NCBI GenBank assembly: GCA_025454075.1
Contig: JALOPD010000202.1
Span: 1 to 11,263, forward strand
DNA: 11,263 bases
Direction: 5' to 3'
DNA from: Desulfobacterales bacterium
GTDB taxonomy: Bacteria; Desulfobacterota; Desulfobacteria; Desulfobacterales; UBA2174_A
Positions 1-8,149 of the stretch are shown piece by piece. A model generated the notes under the pieces. The model had not been told where the DNA came from, ran no database searches, and saw nothing but the letters and a program-made list of their open reading frames with translations. Each line of letters starts with the position of its first letter. Within the stretch, counting starts at the first letter, position 1. The position numbers were made by a program, and so were the translations under genes.

Positions 1-66
1 GTTGGAAGGACCGCAGCCGTAGCAGAGGTTGTCGGGTATCTGGTCCTGGATAGCGATGGGCGACAT
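1..66 (-). CDS. PaaI-like hotdog thioesterase, N-terminal fragment
   Basis: Only the first 22 codons are inside the window; the gene runs off the left edge. The peptide begins MSPIAIQDQIPDNLCYGCGP. The short N-terminal stretch followed by D-N-x-C-(Y/F)-G-C-G-P is the usual opening of PaaI-family (4HBT, hotdog fold) acyl-CoA/acyl-ACP thioesterases. The ATG at 64-66 is preceded by a near-perfect Shine-Dalgarno (AAGGAGGTT, 73-81 on the minus strand), which fixes the start. It is the last gene seen of the minus-strand series, about 90 bases after the NMO-like gene. By inference it could hydrolyse the thioester of the product made by the upstream synthase; substrate and catalytic residues lie outside the window. 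Family assignment rests on the N-terminal signature alone. Confidence 0.72.
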   Translation of the reverse strand, partial: MSPIAIQDQIPDNLCYGCGPSN

Positions 67-158
67 TGTACTAACCTCCTTAATGACTTCCAATGCAGTT
101 GCTTACCAAATTCCCCCAAACCCCTTCCCACAATGACCCAAGCCGATCCGATGGATGC

Positions 159-1142
159 TCAACTTTTTTGGGATAGCATGCGGGTGAGGCGGTTTTTTAT
201 GATCTCTTCCGCTTCGGCCATGATCCGGTCCAGCAGCTCCCGGCAGGTGGGGATGTCGCGGATCAGGCCGATGCACTGGCCCGCCGCCATCGTGGCCTTT
301 TCCACATCGCCGGCCTCCAGCATCTCCCTGCCCGCCAGACCGGAGACGTAGGGGATGAGGTCCTGGATTCGGGTGTCGCCCCTGCTTTCGATCTCGAGGA
401 CCTTTTCAGCCGCCCGGTTGTGCAGCACGCGCTCCGTGTTGCGTAGGCTGCGCATGATCAAGCGGGTCTCGGTCTCGCTGCGGCGGACCAGCGCCTGCTT
501 GAGGTTTTCGTGCACCGGCGCCTCGCGGGTGGCCACGAAGCGCGTGCCCATGTTCATGCCGTCCGCGCCCAGCGCCAGAGCGGCCACCAGGCCGCGGCCG
601 TCGGCAAACCCGCCCGAGGCGATGATGGGCACGCCGACCGCATCGCGGACGAGCGGCACGAGGATCAGGGTGGTGACATCGTCCTCCCCGGGGTGGCCGG
701 CGGCCTCGAAGCCGTCGATGCTGATGGCGTCGCAGCCGATCTTTTCGGCCTTCATGGCGTGGCGGACCGAGGTGCACTTGTGGATGACCTTGATGCCCGC
801 CGATTTGATCTGCGGCAGGTAGGGTTCCGGGTTGCGGCCGGCGGTCTCGATGAAACGGATTCGCTCCTCGATGCACACGCGGATGAGGGCCGGGTAATCC
901 GGCGGCCGCAGGGTCGGCAGAAAGGTCAGGTTGACCCCGAAAGGTTTCTCGGTCATCTCCCGGCACTTGCGGATCTCCTCCCGCAGGCGTTCGGCGTCCG
1001 GGAAGGTGAGGGCGGTCATGAAGCCCATGCCGCCGGCGTTCGAGACCGCCGAGACCAGTTCGGCCGTGGCCACCCACATGAGGCCGCCCTGGACGATGGG
1101 CCGGTCAACGCCGAAGAATTCGGTGATTGGGGTTTTCAGCAT
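159..1142 (-). CDS. NAD(P)H-dependent flavin oxidoreductase / nitronate monooxygenase-like (2-NPD family)
   Basis: A 327-residue TIM-barrel FMN protein of the 2-nitropropane dioxygenase superfamily, of normal family length. The N-terminus (MLKTPITEFFGVDRPIVQGG) is the standard family opening. Then come a glycine-rich GGMGF strand turn (around residue 38), FGVNLTFL (around 70), the AAGHPG flavin-binding loop (around 155, where many members have AGGH) and a phosphate-binding IIASGGFADGRG segment (around 175), followed by GADGMNMGTRF. I chose ATG 1142. An in-frame GTG at 1160 would add six residues, but neither start has a clear ribosome-binding site and the family N-terminus begins at the ATG. 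The gene follows the SRPBCC gene by 64 bases, probably in the same transcript. Family members act as nitronate monooxygenases or as FabK-like enoyl reductases; the lipid-synthase context makes an acyl-chain oxidoreductase role plausible, but this is inference. Confidence 0.88.
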   Translation of the reverse strand: MLKTPITEFFGVDRPIVQGGLMWVATAELVSAVSNAGGMGFMTALTFPDAERLREEIRKCREMTEKPFGVNLTFLPTLRPPDYPALIRVCIEERIRFIETAGRNPEPYLPQIKSAGIKVIHKCTSVRHAMKAEKIGCDAISIDGFEAAGHPGEDDVTTLILVPLVRDAVGVPIIASGGFADGRGLVAALALGADGMNMGTRFVATREAPVHENLKQALVRRSETETRLIMRSLRNTERVLHNRAAEKVLEIESRGDTRIQDLIPYVSGLAGREMLEAGDVEKATMAAGQCIGLIRDIPTCRELLDRIMAEAEEIIKNRLTRMLSQKS

Positions 1143-1206
1143 AATGCCATCCGCGTTCACGGTTTACGAAAAGTTCATTTCATTTTATTTTGTTTTGTGG
1201 GAGAGC

Positions 1207-1674
1207 TCATCCATGGCGGAGCATCCGGCCTGTGCCCAGATAGTGATTGAGCATTTTTTCAAGCTCCCCCATGCGCTTCCGGAAAGCTGTCTCTTCCAAA
1301 CCTTGAACCAATGAATTTCCTTCCTCGTTCAAGCCCGTGATGACCTGGCGCCAATCGGCTTCGGTCTCTCCCGCAGCGGTTTCACGCAGGCTGATCGTGT
1401 AGCGGATGGCCCTGAGCGGGTTCACGCGCACAAATTCGATCAGCAGCGGTGGTTCATAGCGGCTGACGACCCAGGTGTCCTCCGGCCCGTCTGCCGTGAA
1501 ATCGGTCTTGAAGATGCAGTCCGGTTCGGCATGGCCGGACTCCGAATAGACCATGCGGCACTTCCATGTGTCGATCCAGTCGTATTCGCGGGTGGGGCAG
1601 AGCAGGGGAAAAACTCCGGCAGGCGCTGCCGCTAGCTGCATTTTAAAGGACCTTATGGTCCTGGCTCCGTTCAT
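1207..1674 (-). CDS. SRPBCC (START-like) domain protein
   Basis: A 155-residue single-domain protein that looks like the SRPBCC/polyketide cyclase-dehydrase helix-grip fold. It has an N-terminal strand (RTIRSFKMQLAA), a helix with VFPLLCPTREYDWI, alternating beta strands through the middle (DTWVVSRYEP, LIEFVRVNP, IRYTISLRE) and a long amphipathic C-terminal helix rich in E, K and R. The CPxREYxWIxxWxC segment is typical of a family of uncharacterised small SRPBCC proteins. The start is set by a perfect AGGAGGT at 1681-1687, six bases before ATG 1674; a longer frame from 1728 starts inside a hairpin and is unlikely. It lies 94 bases after the synthase stop and ahead of the flavoprotein gene. 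Some SRPBCC proteins bind or cyclise polyketide intermediates, so a ligand-binding role for the lipid product is possible, but I see no motif proving cyclase activity. Confidence 0.82.
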   Translation of the reverse strand: MNGARTIRSFKMQLAAAPAGVFPLLCPTREYDWIDTWKCRMVYSESGHAEPDCIFKTDFTADGPEDTWVVSRYEPPLLIEFVRVNPLRAIRYTISLRETAAGETEADWRQVITGLNEEGNSLVQGLEETAFRKRMGELEKMLNHYLGTGRMLRHG

Positions 1675-1701
1675 ACCCACACCTCCTTTGAGCCTTGGCA
1701 G

Positions 1702-1740
1702 CTCAAAAGCCGCATGCGGCCAGCGCATACGGCTTTTGAG
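1702..1740 (-). other. Strong hairpin upstream of the SRPBCC ribosome-binding site
   Basis: Perfect 11-bp inverted arms CTCAAAAGCCG (1702-1712) and CGGCTTTTGAG (1730-1740). After one mismatch (1713/1729) a further 5 bp pair (1714-1718 with 1724-1728), around a 5-base loop. It sits between the synthase stop (1769-1771) and the SRPBCC Shine-Dalgarno at 1681-1687. No U-tract follows on either strand, so it is not a standard intrinsic terminator. It could be an mRNA-stabilising or processing element at the 3' end of the long synthase message, a pause or Rho-dependent site, or a translation control element for the next gene. Confidence 0.7.
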
Positions 1741-1768
1741 TCACGCTAAACGCTGGTGATGTGTGCCG

Positions 1769-4342
1769 CTAAGGGTTCTTGTCCGGCTTGAAGGCCCGGT
1801 TGAGGAGCGGGTCCATGACGGCCTCGTAGCCGGTCAGCCGGGCGATGACCCGGCCGTCGGCGTCGAGGAACGTGAAGTCGCCGCGCATCTTCTTTTCGGT
1901 CGCATCGCGCACCTCGAGCGCGACCTTGATGCCCTCGGCCGGGAAAGCGGCCCGGAACTGGCGGTAGGAGGCGGCGCGGCTGGGCAGCGAGACGCAGCCG
2001 CGCTGCTCGAAGCACCAGAGGCTTGCCATCTGGAAGGCCGAGTCGAGCGCGAGCGGGTCGCACAGCCAGGAGTTCCGCAGGGGGGCGGCGATCCACTGGG
2101 CCGGGTCGGGGGCGCCGGTCACGTCCGCCACCATGCCGTCCGCCGTGCAACACTGGACCCAGCGCAGCCCGTGCAGCTGAGCGCCGTGGAAGAGGATCTT
2201 TTCGTAAATCTCGGCCGCCGACCGCGGGTAGTGGTTGCAGGAGAGGGCATCCGGCAGCCGGTAGACCGGCGGGTGGGCATAATCCTCCGCCAGGACGGCG
2301 CGCGCCCGGGAGTGGAGAGTGTCTCTGCCTTCGCGAACGCCGTTGCGCAGTTCGAGGTCCACCTCGAAGAAGCCGTTTTTGCGTTGGGCTTTGCCCGCCA
2401 GGACGCGGATCCGCTGGGTCTCCGCCCCCAACCGGATGCCGCTTAAGATCCGCATCTCCTCCAGGCCGTGCAGCAGCAGGCCGGGGTTTTCGTGGAGGGC
2501 CCCGTGGCCGAACCACTCGGCCATCAGCGCCATGGGCACCACGGCCTGGCCGCCGATGACGTGGGATCGGAGCACCGGATAGTTTTCGACGTTGATCTCG
2601 CGTTCGAAAAGCGTGGCCAATGCCGACTGAGGCCTCTCCGGGGCGCTTTCCACCTTGACGGGGTTCAACGTCCCGCCGATGACCACCTCGGCCGGTGCGT
2701 CGGCCGGTCGGCCGAGCTCGCGCAGCAGGGAGTGGGCGCCGTCCGACGCCGGCAGGAGGGTGACCCCCTGGCGTTCGAACTCACGCTTGATGGAGGGGGT
2801 GACCATCCCGCATTCCCACGGGCCCCAGTTGATGGACACGACGCGGCAGCCGGGCCGGCGCCGGGATTCCGCCCACGCCAGCTTGTTGAGGGCCTCGTTC
2901 GCCATGGCGTAATCCGCCTGCCCCCTGTTGCCGATGCGGGCCGTGACCGATGAGAAGATGGCGATGGTTTTCAGCTCGTCGTCTGCCAGGGCGTCCGTCA
3001 GCGATTGGAACCCCTTGAGCTTGGTGTCGAACACCCGCTCGAACTGCTCCATGCTTTTGGCGGCGATGAGCCGGTCCTCCAGGACGCCGGCGCCGTGGAT
3101 CAGCCCGCGGATGGGCCCGAAGCGGGAGCGTGCATCCGCGAGGGCGGTTCGGACCTGGGCCGCATCCCGGACGTCTAACGCGTAATAGGCGACCGCGGCC
3201 CCGAAGGACCGGATGGTCTCGAGGGTGCGGGCCACCTCCCGGCTGGCCAGAAGATGCTTCAGCCGCCGTTCGACCTCGGCCGGCGTGGCGGATGCGCCGG
3301 CGAACTCGGTTTGCAGCAGCGCTTTCTTGACATCCGCTTCACCCTCCAGGTCGTGCATCCACTCCGGTTCCGGCTCCGGCTCCGGCGAACGGCCGAACAG
3401 GACGAGGGCCGGGCGCACGCGGCGGGCGAGCTCCACGGCGCAGACGGCCGTGATGCCGCGCGCCCCGCCGCTGATGACCACGGCGTCATCCGCCTGCAGG
3501 TTGATCTCGCCTGCGGGGTAGTCCTGCGGGACGAGGGCCGGCGTGCTGCGGGAGGCTCCGGTCAGCCCGATTTCGACCGGTCCGCGGCTCATGGCCTCGC
3601 GGATCAGGGCCCTGGCGGTCGCGCGCAGGTCGGCCCCGTCCGGGGCGATGTCCAGGGCGTGGCAGATCACCTCCGGCCACTCCGCGGCAGCGGTCTTGGC
3701 CAGTCCGGCCAGCGCCCCCTGAACCGGGTTTGCCACCGGCTGGCCGCCGAAACCGAAGGCGCCGTCCATGCGAGTTGCGGTCGCGAAAAAGGCGGCCTGC
3801 AGTTTGGCCGATTCCAGTAGGTCGGCGGCCACGGCGCGGGTCAATTCAAAGGCGTTCTTGAGATCAGTCTCGACGGTTTTCGACGCCGGGTTCTGGATGA
3901 TGAGCAGGCCGCCGGCCGGCGGCAGGTCCTTCTTGAATTTCAAGATGTCGGCCGAGACCAGGACGGCGTTGATCCCCATGTCGCCTAACTCGGCCATCAC
4001 GGCCTGGGAGAGCCCCGAGCGATCATCGGTGATGAACACTTTGCGGCCCTTGGGAACGGAGATCGCCGAAGCCTCGAGCGCCGGCGCGGGGGTCATCACC
4101 ACGATCCGGCGGTCGGCGAGCCTGGCGCCGGGGTGCCCACCGGGCGCGGCACAGGCCGGCGACGGCCCCGGGCCGGGGGCTGCGGCCGCGGCCGAACGGG
4201 CCACTTCGGTCGCATCGGTTTCCCGTGACGAACCGGCGAAGTGTTCAAGGATCTGCCCGAGGGTCTTCAGCCGTCCCATGTCCTCGGGGGCGACGGCCGG
4301 CAGTCCCGGCATTTTCTCTTCGAGGGTGGAGAGGATCTCCAC
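1769..4342 (-). CDS. PfaA-like synthase, C-terminal part: ACP2 end, KR, DH
   Basis: The downstream part of the iterative type I synthase, in the same frame as the upstream ORF. The nominal start is the GTG valine codon inside the ACP motif DSIKRVEIL, so it is probably not a true start; there is no ribosome-binding site and the ACP serine codon (4352-4354) lies just upstream. Order by residue of this ORF: end of ACP2 (1-35); Ala/Pro linker (to 80); inactive KR half-domain (about 90-285); NADPH-binding ketoreductase with SGGARGI (291-297), Ser465 and Tyr478 in RGQADYAMAN, and a charged helical insertion (about 325-370); then a double-hotdog dehydratase with HVIGGQAVVP (594-603, matching HxxxGxxxxP) and DSAFQ (767-771, the DxxxQ motif). 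KR and DH therefore both look catalytic. With the upstream ORF it would make one protein of about 2106 residues. Confidence 0.85.
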   Translation of the reverse strand: MEILSTLEEKMPGLPAVAPEDMGRLKTLGQILEHFAGSSRETDATEVARSAAAAAPGPGPSPACAAPGGHPGARLADRRIVVMTPAPALEASAISVPKGRKVFITDDRSGLSQAVMAELGDMGINAVLVSADILKFKKDLPPAGGLLIIQNPASKTVETDLKNAFELTRAVAADLLESAKLQAAFFATATRMDGAFGFGGQPVANPVQGALAGLAKTAAAEWPEVICHALDIAPDGADLRATARALIREAMSRGPVEIGLTGASRSTPALVPQDYPAGEINLQADDAVVISGGARGITAVCAVELARRVRPALVLFGRSPEPEPEPEWMHDLEGEADVKKALLQTEFAGASATPAEVERRLKHLLASREVARTLETIRSFGAAVAYYALDVRDAAQVRTALADARSRFGPIRGLIHGAGVLEDRLIAAKSMEQFERVFDTKLKGFQSLTDALADDELKTIAIFSSVTARIGNRGQADYAMANEALNKLAWAESRRRPGCRVVSINWGPWECGMVTPSIKREFERQGVTLLPASDGAHSLLRELGRPADAPAEVVIGGTLNPVKVESAPERPQSALATLFEREINVENYPVLRSHVIGGQAVVPMALMAEWFGHGALHENPGLLLHGLEEMRILSGIRLGAETQRIRVLAGKAQRKNGFFEVDLELRNGVREGRDTLHSRARAVLAEDYAHPPVYRLPDALSCNHYPRSAAEIYEKILFHGAQLHGLRWVQCCTADGMVADVTGAPDPAQWIAAPLRNSWLCDPLALDSAFQMASLWCFEQRGCVSLPSRAASYRQFRAAFPAEGIKVALEVRDATEKKMRGDFTFLDADGRVIARLTGYEAVMDPLLNRAFKPDKNP

Positions 4343-4745
4343 GCGCTTGATGGAGTCGATGCCGAGGTCGGCCCTCCAGCCCGAGCATTTCCACCGGGTA
4401 GCCGGTGAGCTCGCTCACGACGCCCAACAGCGCCTGGGCGAGGGCCTGACGGCCGGCGGCAGCCGCCGCCGGCGGCTCGGCCGGCAGCGCCATGGAAGCC
4501 GCCGCGGCCGGCGGAGTCTCGGGCCGGGGCCCGGACATGAAATCGATGATCTGCCCGAGGGTTTTCAGCCGCCCCATGTCCTCGGGGGCGACGGCCGGCA
4601 GTCCCGGCATTTTCTCTTCGAGGGTGGAGAGGATCTCCACGCGCTTGATGGAGTCGATGCCGAGGTCGGCCCGAGGTCGGCCTCGATGTCCATCTCCAGC
4701 CCGAGCATTTCCACCGGGTAGCCGGTGAGTTCGCTCACCACCGTC
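4251..4745 (-). repeat. Tandem near-identical acyl carrier protein repeats with opposite 11-bp indels
   Basis: Two copies of an ACP-coding unit. Positions 4251-4373 (ACP2) and 4549-4671 (ACP1) match at all but two of 123 bases, including an exact run of about 100 bases ending at 4374/4672. Similarity continues past the break (4374-4425 with 4694-4745). ACP1 carries a tandem duplication of CGAGGTCGGCC (4661-4671 and 4672-4682). ACP2 lacks 11 bases (TCGATGTCCAT on the plus strand) at the matching point, junction 4373/4374. Offsets between copies are 298 bases before the break and 320 after; correcting both gives 309 bases, or 103 codons, a clean ACP period. Both copies retain the D-S-I-K-R phosphopantetheine site (serine codons 4650-4652 and 4352-4354), but in different frames. 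Confidence 0.92.
4374..4671 (-). other. Out-of-frame middle of the synthase (ACP1 end, linker, ACP2 start)
   Basis: Between the two 11-base changes the synthase reads in another frame. That frame encodes the rest of ACP1 (IDSIKRVEILSTLEEKMPGL, then a conserved tail ending GRLKTLGQII), an Ala/Pro-rich linker, and the start of ACP2 (VVSELTGYPVEMLGLE). The upstream ORF enters this stretch in the wrong frame, gives about 34 missense residues and stops at 4565-4567. The downstream ORF resumes the original frame after 4373. Codons in the shifted frame are clearly protein-like, so the intended product is one continuous polypeptide. I see no obvious slippery heptamer that would support programmed frameshifting at either point. 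Confidence 0.85.
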
Positions 4746-7700
4746 AGCAGAACCTTTTCGAGCTCTGTCCGGGCCGCGCGGGAAGCAGCGGGCGGCAGGG
4801 AGACGAGCGGGCCGGCTTCGGCCGGCTTTTCGGGCGCGGCGGACGCAGACGATGCCGGAGGGGCGGCTGTCGAGGGCTGAGCGCCGGCGGTCTCGGGATA
4901 CGAAATGTCAGGCGCGGGCGGCGGGGCGGCCGGAGTGGGAAGGGTCGGTCGCACTCCCTCCGTGCCGGCGATGGGAACGCCTGCCAGGAGGCTCGTGTTC
5001 TTCACCAGTTCGAGCAGTACGCGAGTGGCTTCGCTCTGGGTTTCAAGGAACTTCTGATGGGCCTGGGCGGTCTGGATCTGGATGGCCTGGATGGTCTTCA
5101 GCCCCTCCTGGACCGACCGGAGCGCATCCGAGACGGGGTGCGAGTTGCCGTTGTTGTTTTTCGCCATGTTTTCTTTGCCAGCGGGTGGAGTGTGCCGGGA
5201 CAGGACCGGGGCTGCCGAAACGGCCGTCAGGCTCCCGGGTGGATTTTCGCTCAAAGGGGGGCGGCGGCCGCTGTTTGCCGGCGGCGGCAGATGCCGGTGC
5301 TGCCGGGCCGGCGGCTCGGGGCTGCGGAAATTGGCGCCTGCGACCGGGACCCGCATGCGGTACTCCTCCGCCGGCGGCTCGGGGTTTTCCCAATTCTCCA
5401 GGCGGACCGGGAAGCCGAGGGCCGCCAGATGGCAGAGGGCGCTCGCCAGGTCCGTCAAACCCGATTGTCTGCCGCTCGATGCGTCCAGGGATAGGGACTG
5501 GAAGGGGCGGTCTTTGAGAATGGCGCCGACCAGCCCCGTCAGGATGGACCGGGGGCCGACCTCCACGAAGGTGCGAACCCCGGCGCGGTGCATCGCCTCG
5601 ATCGCGCCGACAAAATTCACCGGCCGAAGCATGTGCTCCGCCAAAAGGCTCCGGGCGTCGTCGGGGTTTAACGGATACGGTTGAGCCGTGTCGTTGGAAA
5701 AGACCTGAACCGGGGTCGGGGTGAGGTTCACCGCGCTGACGGTTTTCAAAAAGAGGTCCCGGGCGCCGCGCATCAGCGGGCTGTGGAAGGCCCCCCCCAC
5801 CGGCAGCTGCTTTACCGCATACCCGCAGCGGCGGCACGCTTCGGATGCTTCCGCGATCGCATCGCGCGGCCCGGACAGCACTCCCTGATCGGGGCCGTTG
5901 CGGTTGGCCAGGACCACCGGCAGCTGCGACCGGTCGATCAGCGCTTCGAGTTCGGCGAGCGGCGCCCGCACCGCCAGCATGGCGCCCGGCTCGGCCTGAG
6001 CCATGGCGCTGCCGCGGGCGGCCGCGAGGTCGAGGAAGTCGTCTTCAGAGAGCCAGCCCCCGGCGCACAGCGCCGTCAGTTCGCCGAAGCTGTGGCCGGC
6101 CATGGCATCCGGCTCTAAACCGAATTCCGCCAGCGCCTTCAGCAGGGCCAGGCTGACGGCCCCGATGGCCGGCTGCGCCTTGTCCGTCGCCTGCAGGGCG
6201 TTTTCCGCCTCTTCGGTCTGCCGACCCTGCGCGGGGTAGATCAGCTCGCTCAGCCGGGGTTCGGATGACAGCCGGCGTTCCGCCTTCTGCATCACCGCCA
6301 TGGCCGCCGGGAACAGGCAGACCAGGTCGCGGCCCATGTCCGTGTATTGACTGCCCTGGCCGGGGAACAGGAAGGCGAGCCTGCCGCGCTCCGCCGGGCC
6401 GCCGAAAAAACAGTTGGGCATTTTGAAAAAGCCTTGCGGGCCGCGGGATTTCACGGTGTCCGCCGCTTTGCGCAGCTCGGCTCCGGCGCGGTCCGGCTGC
6501 TCCACGACCAGCAGCAGCCGGAAGGGGCGGCCGGCATCGAAACGCGAACGACACTGGGCGGCGGCCCGGGCCCATGCCGATTCGGAAAGCGGCTCCGGAA
6601 GTTGCCGGGTGAAGGCGTCGACGGATTCGAGCAGCTCCTCGCGGCGTTCGGCCGAGAAGGCAAGGATCTGCACCGAGCCGTCCCAAGCGAAGTCCGTCTT
6701 CTCCGGGCGGTGCTCCTCGAGCACGATGTGGAAGTTGCTCCCGCCGAAACCGAAGGCGCTGACCCCTGCGCGCCGGGGCTGACCGTTAGGGGCGAGCCAC
6801 GGGCGGGAGCGGGTGTTCAGATAAAACGGCGATGCGTCCAGGCCCAGGGAGGCGTCCGGCTCATCGGCCTTGAGGGTGGGCGGCAGAACCTTGTGGTAAA
6901 CGGCCAGGGCGGCCTTGACCAGGCCGGCGGCGCCGGCGGCGGCCTTGGCGTGGCCGATCATCGATTTGACCGAGCCCAGTGCGCGGCGGCTGCCGTTCGC
7001 GGCGGGTTTGCCCATGACCTGGCAGAGGGCCTGGAACTCGACCTTGTCGCCGACGCGCGTGCCGGTGCCGTGCGCCTCCACCAGCCCGACGGTGGCGGGG
7101 TCGATGCCGGCGGCCGCGTAGGCCGTCTCGAGCGCCTTGACCTGCCCCTCGATGCGCGGAGCGTAAATGCTCTGGGACCGCCCGTCGCTGGAAGACCCGA
7201 TCCCCTTGATGACGGCGTAAATCCGGTTGCCGTCGCGTTCGGCGTCGGGCAGGCGCTTCAGCACCAGCATCCCGATGCCCTCCCCGAGAACCGTTCCGTC
7301 GGCGTTTTTGGAAAACGGCCGGGCGTCGCCGGTGGGGGAGAGGATCTGGGTCTTGGCGAAACACATGTGCATGAAGATGTCGTTCAGCGTGTCGACGCCG
7401 CCGGTGATCACCGTGTCGCTGCGCCCCGAGGCGAGCTCCAGCAGCGATAGGTGCACGGCGGCAAAGGAGCTGGCGCAGGCGGCGTCCACCACGCAGTTGG
7501 TCCCGCCCAAATCCAGGCGGTTGCTGATGCGTCCGGCCACCACGTTGCCGAGCAGCCCCGGGAAGGAGTTCTCCTGCCAGGAGACGTACGAATCGGCGAT
7601 GGTGCGGATGACCTGCTCGCAGCGTTCGGGTTCGATGCCGGCCTCTTGCAGCGCGCGGCGCCACTTCGGGAAACCGAGCCGTGAGCTCAGCGGGATGACC

Positions 7701-8089
7701 AGTTCCTGGGTGCCGGTGACCCCCAGGATGACGCTGGTGCGGCTGCGGTCGAAGGCCACCCCGGAATCGCGCAGGGCCTGCTTGGCAGCGGCGAGCGCCA
7801 GCAGCTGGGAGCTGTCGGTCGCCTCGAGCGACGACGGCGGGATGCCGTATTCGGAGGGGTCGAAGTCGACGGGGGAGATGAAGCCCCCGCGGGTGCAGTA
7901 GACGCGGTCCGGAGTGCGCGGGTCGGGGTCGAAATAATCCTGCTTCGACCAGTGGGTCGGCGGGACTTCGGTAATCGCGTCCTGCCCTTGAAACAGAAGC
8001 CGCCAATAGGCCTTGAGCCCCGAAGATTTAGGGAAAAAGCAGCTCATGCCGACGATGGCGACGGGGCAGTGGTTTTTCTTCATGCTCAC
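4565..8089 (-). CDS. pfaA: PfaA-like synthase, N-terminal part: KS, AT, ACP1 (frameshifted end)
   Basis: An iterative type I polyketide/PUFA-type synthase. The ketosynthase (about residues 8-460) has Cys205 in DAACASS, His340 in EAHGTGT and His380 in IGHAKAAAG. The acyltransferase (about 570-860) has FPGQGSQ, the Ser667 motif GHSFGE, Arg692 and GAFHSPLM, a malonyl-type signature. A PfaA-like helical segment (QTAQAHQKFLETQ, about 1006-1018) and an Ala/Pro linker lead into ACP1, which is intact through EMDIEADLG (1140) and then shifts frame; the last 34 residues and the stop are artefacts of the shift. The start is GTG 8089 or ATG 8083 (two codons later); neither has a good ribosome-binding site. 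Followed in frame by the KR-DH part, it would form KS-AT-ACP-ACP-KR-DH. The PfaA name is by domain order and motifs; other secondary-lipid synthases share these, so the product is open. Confidence 0.87.
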   Translation of the reverse strand: MSMKKNHCPVAIVGMSCFFPKSSGLKAYWRLLFQGQDAITEVPPTHWSKQDYFDPDPRTPDRVYCTRGGFISPVDFDPSEYGIPPSSLEATDSSQLLALAAAKQALRDSGVAFDRSRTSVILGVTGTQELVIPLSSRLGFPKWRRALQEAGIEPERCEQVIRTIADSYVSWQENSFPGLLGNVVAGRISNRLDLGGTNCVVDAACASSFAAVHLSLLELASGRSDTVITGGVDTLNDIFMHMCFAKTQILSPTGDARPFSKNADGTVLGEGIGMLVLKRLPDAERDGNRIYAVIKGIGSSSDGRSQSIYAPRIEGQVKALETAYAAAGIDPATVGLVEAHGTGTRVGDKVEFQALCQVMGKPAANGSRRALGSVKSMIGHAKAAAGAAGLVKAALAVYHKVLPPTLKADEPDASLGLDASPFYLNTRSRPWLAPNGQPRRAGVSAFGFGGSNFHIVLEEHRPEKTDFAWDGSVQILAFSAERREELLESVDAFTRQLPEPLSESAWARAAAQCRSRFDAGRPFRLLLVVEQPDRAGAELRKAADTVKSRGPQGFFKMPNCFFGGPAERGRLAFLFPGQGSQYTDMGRDLVCLFPAAMAVMQKAERRLSSEPRLSELIYPAQGRQTEEAENALQATDKAQPAIGAVSLALLKALAEFGLEPDAMAGHSFGELTALCAGGWLSEDDFLDLAAARGSAMAQAEPGAMLAVRAPLAELEALIDRSQLPVVLANRNGPDQGVLSGPRDAIAEASEACRRCGYAVKQLPVGGAFHSPLMRGARDLFLKTVSAVNLTPTPVQVFSNDTAQPYPLNPDDARSLLAEHMLRPVNFVGAIEAMHRAGVRTFVEVGPRSILTGLVGAILKDRPFQSLSLDASSGRQSGLTDLASALCHLAALGFPVRLENWENPEPPAEEYRMRVPVAGANFRSPEPPARQHRHLPPPANSGRRPPLSENPPGSLTAVSAAPVLSRHTPPAGKENMAKNNNGNSHPVSDALRSVQEGLKTIQAIQIQTAQAHQKFLETQSEATRVLLELVKNTSLLAGVPIAGTEGVRPTLPTPAAPPPAPDISYPETAGAQPSTAAPPASSASAAPEKPAEAGPLVSLPPAASRAARTELEKVLLTVVSELTGYPVEMLGLEMDIEADLGPTSASTPSSAWRSSPPSKRKCRDCRPSPPRTWGG

Positions 8090-8118
8090 AGCAGGCGGCC
8101 TAATCCAACGAACTTAAT

Positions 8119-8149
8119 CAAAAATAAACACGCCGGCGGCACCCCGGCG
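8119..8149 (-). terminator. Intrinsic terminator / attenuator hairpin ahead of the synthase
   Basis: On the minus strand, arms CGCCGG (8149-8144) and CCGGCG (8136-8131) form six G:C pairs around a 7-base loop, followed directly by the T-rich tail TGTTTATTTTTG (8130-8119). This is a good Rho-independent terminator. It lies after pfaD but also downstream of a promoter and only about 30 bases before the synthase start, so it may control read-through into the synthase and not simply end pfaD. Confidence 0.65.

Noticed and set aside
510..1250. Long plus-strand ORF (246 codons) opposite the NMO-like gene
   Set aside because: Antisense shadow of a well-recognised minus-strand flavoprotein. Its composition is rich in G, R, H and A, as expected from high-GC codons read backwards, with no family motif.
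3361..3388. Short hexanucleotide repeat giving Pro-Glu repeats in the KR region
   Set aside because: A brief (EP)n run in a surface insertion of the ketoreductase; too short to suggest more than local slippage.
4361..4682. Programmed ribosomal frameshifting in the ACPs
   Set aside because: No obvious slippery heptamer or stimulatory structure at the shift points, and the two sites are exact 11-base gain and loss at homologous positions, which indels or misassembly explain better.
3768..4721. Plus-strand ORF of 317 codons with an internal sequence repeat
   Set aside because: The repeat is just the antisense of the tandem ACPs; no independent coding evidence.
6347..7450. Plus-strand ORF of 367 codons inside the ketosynthase/acyltransferase region
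   Set aside because: It lies opposite clear KS and AT catalytic motifs on the minus strand and shows no recognisable domain; it is a GC-bias shadow.
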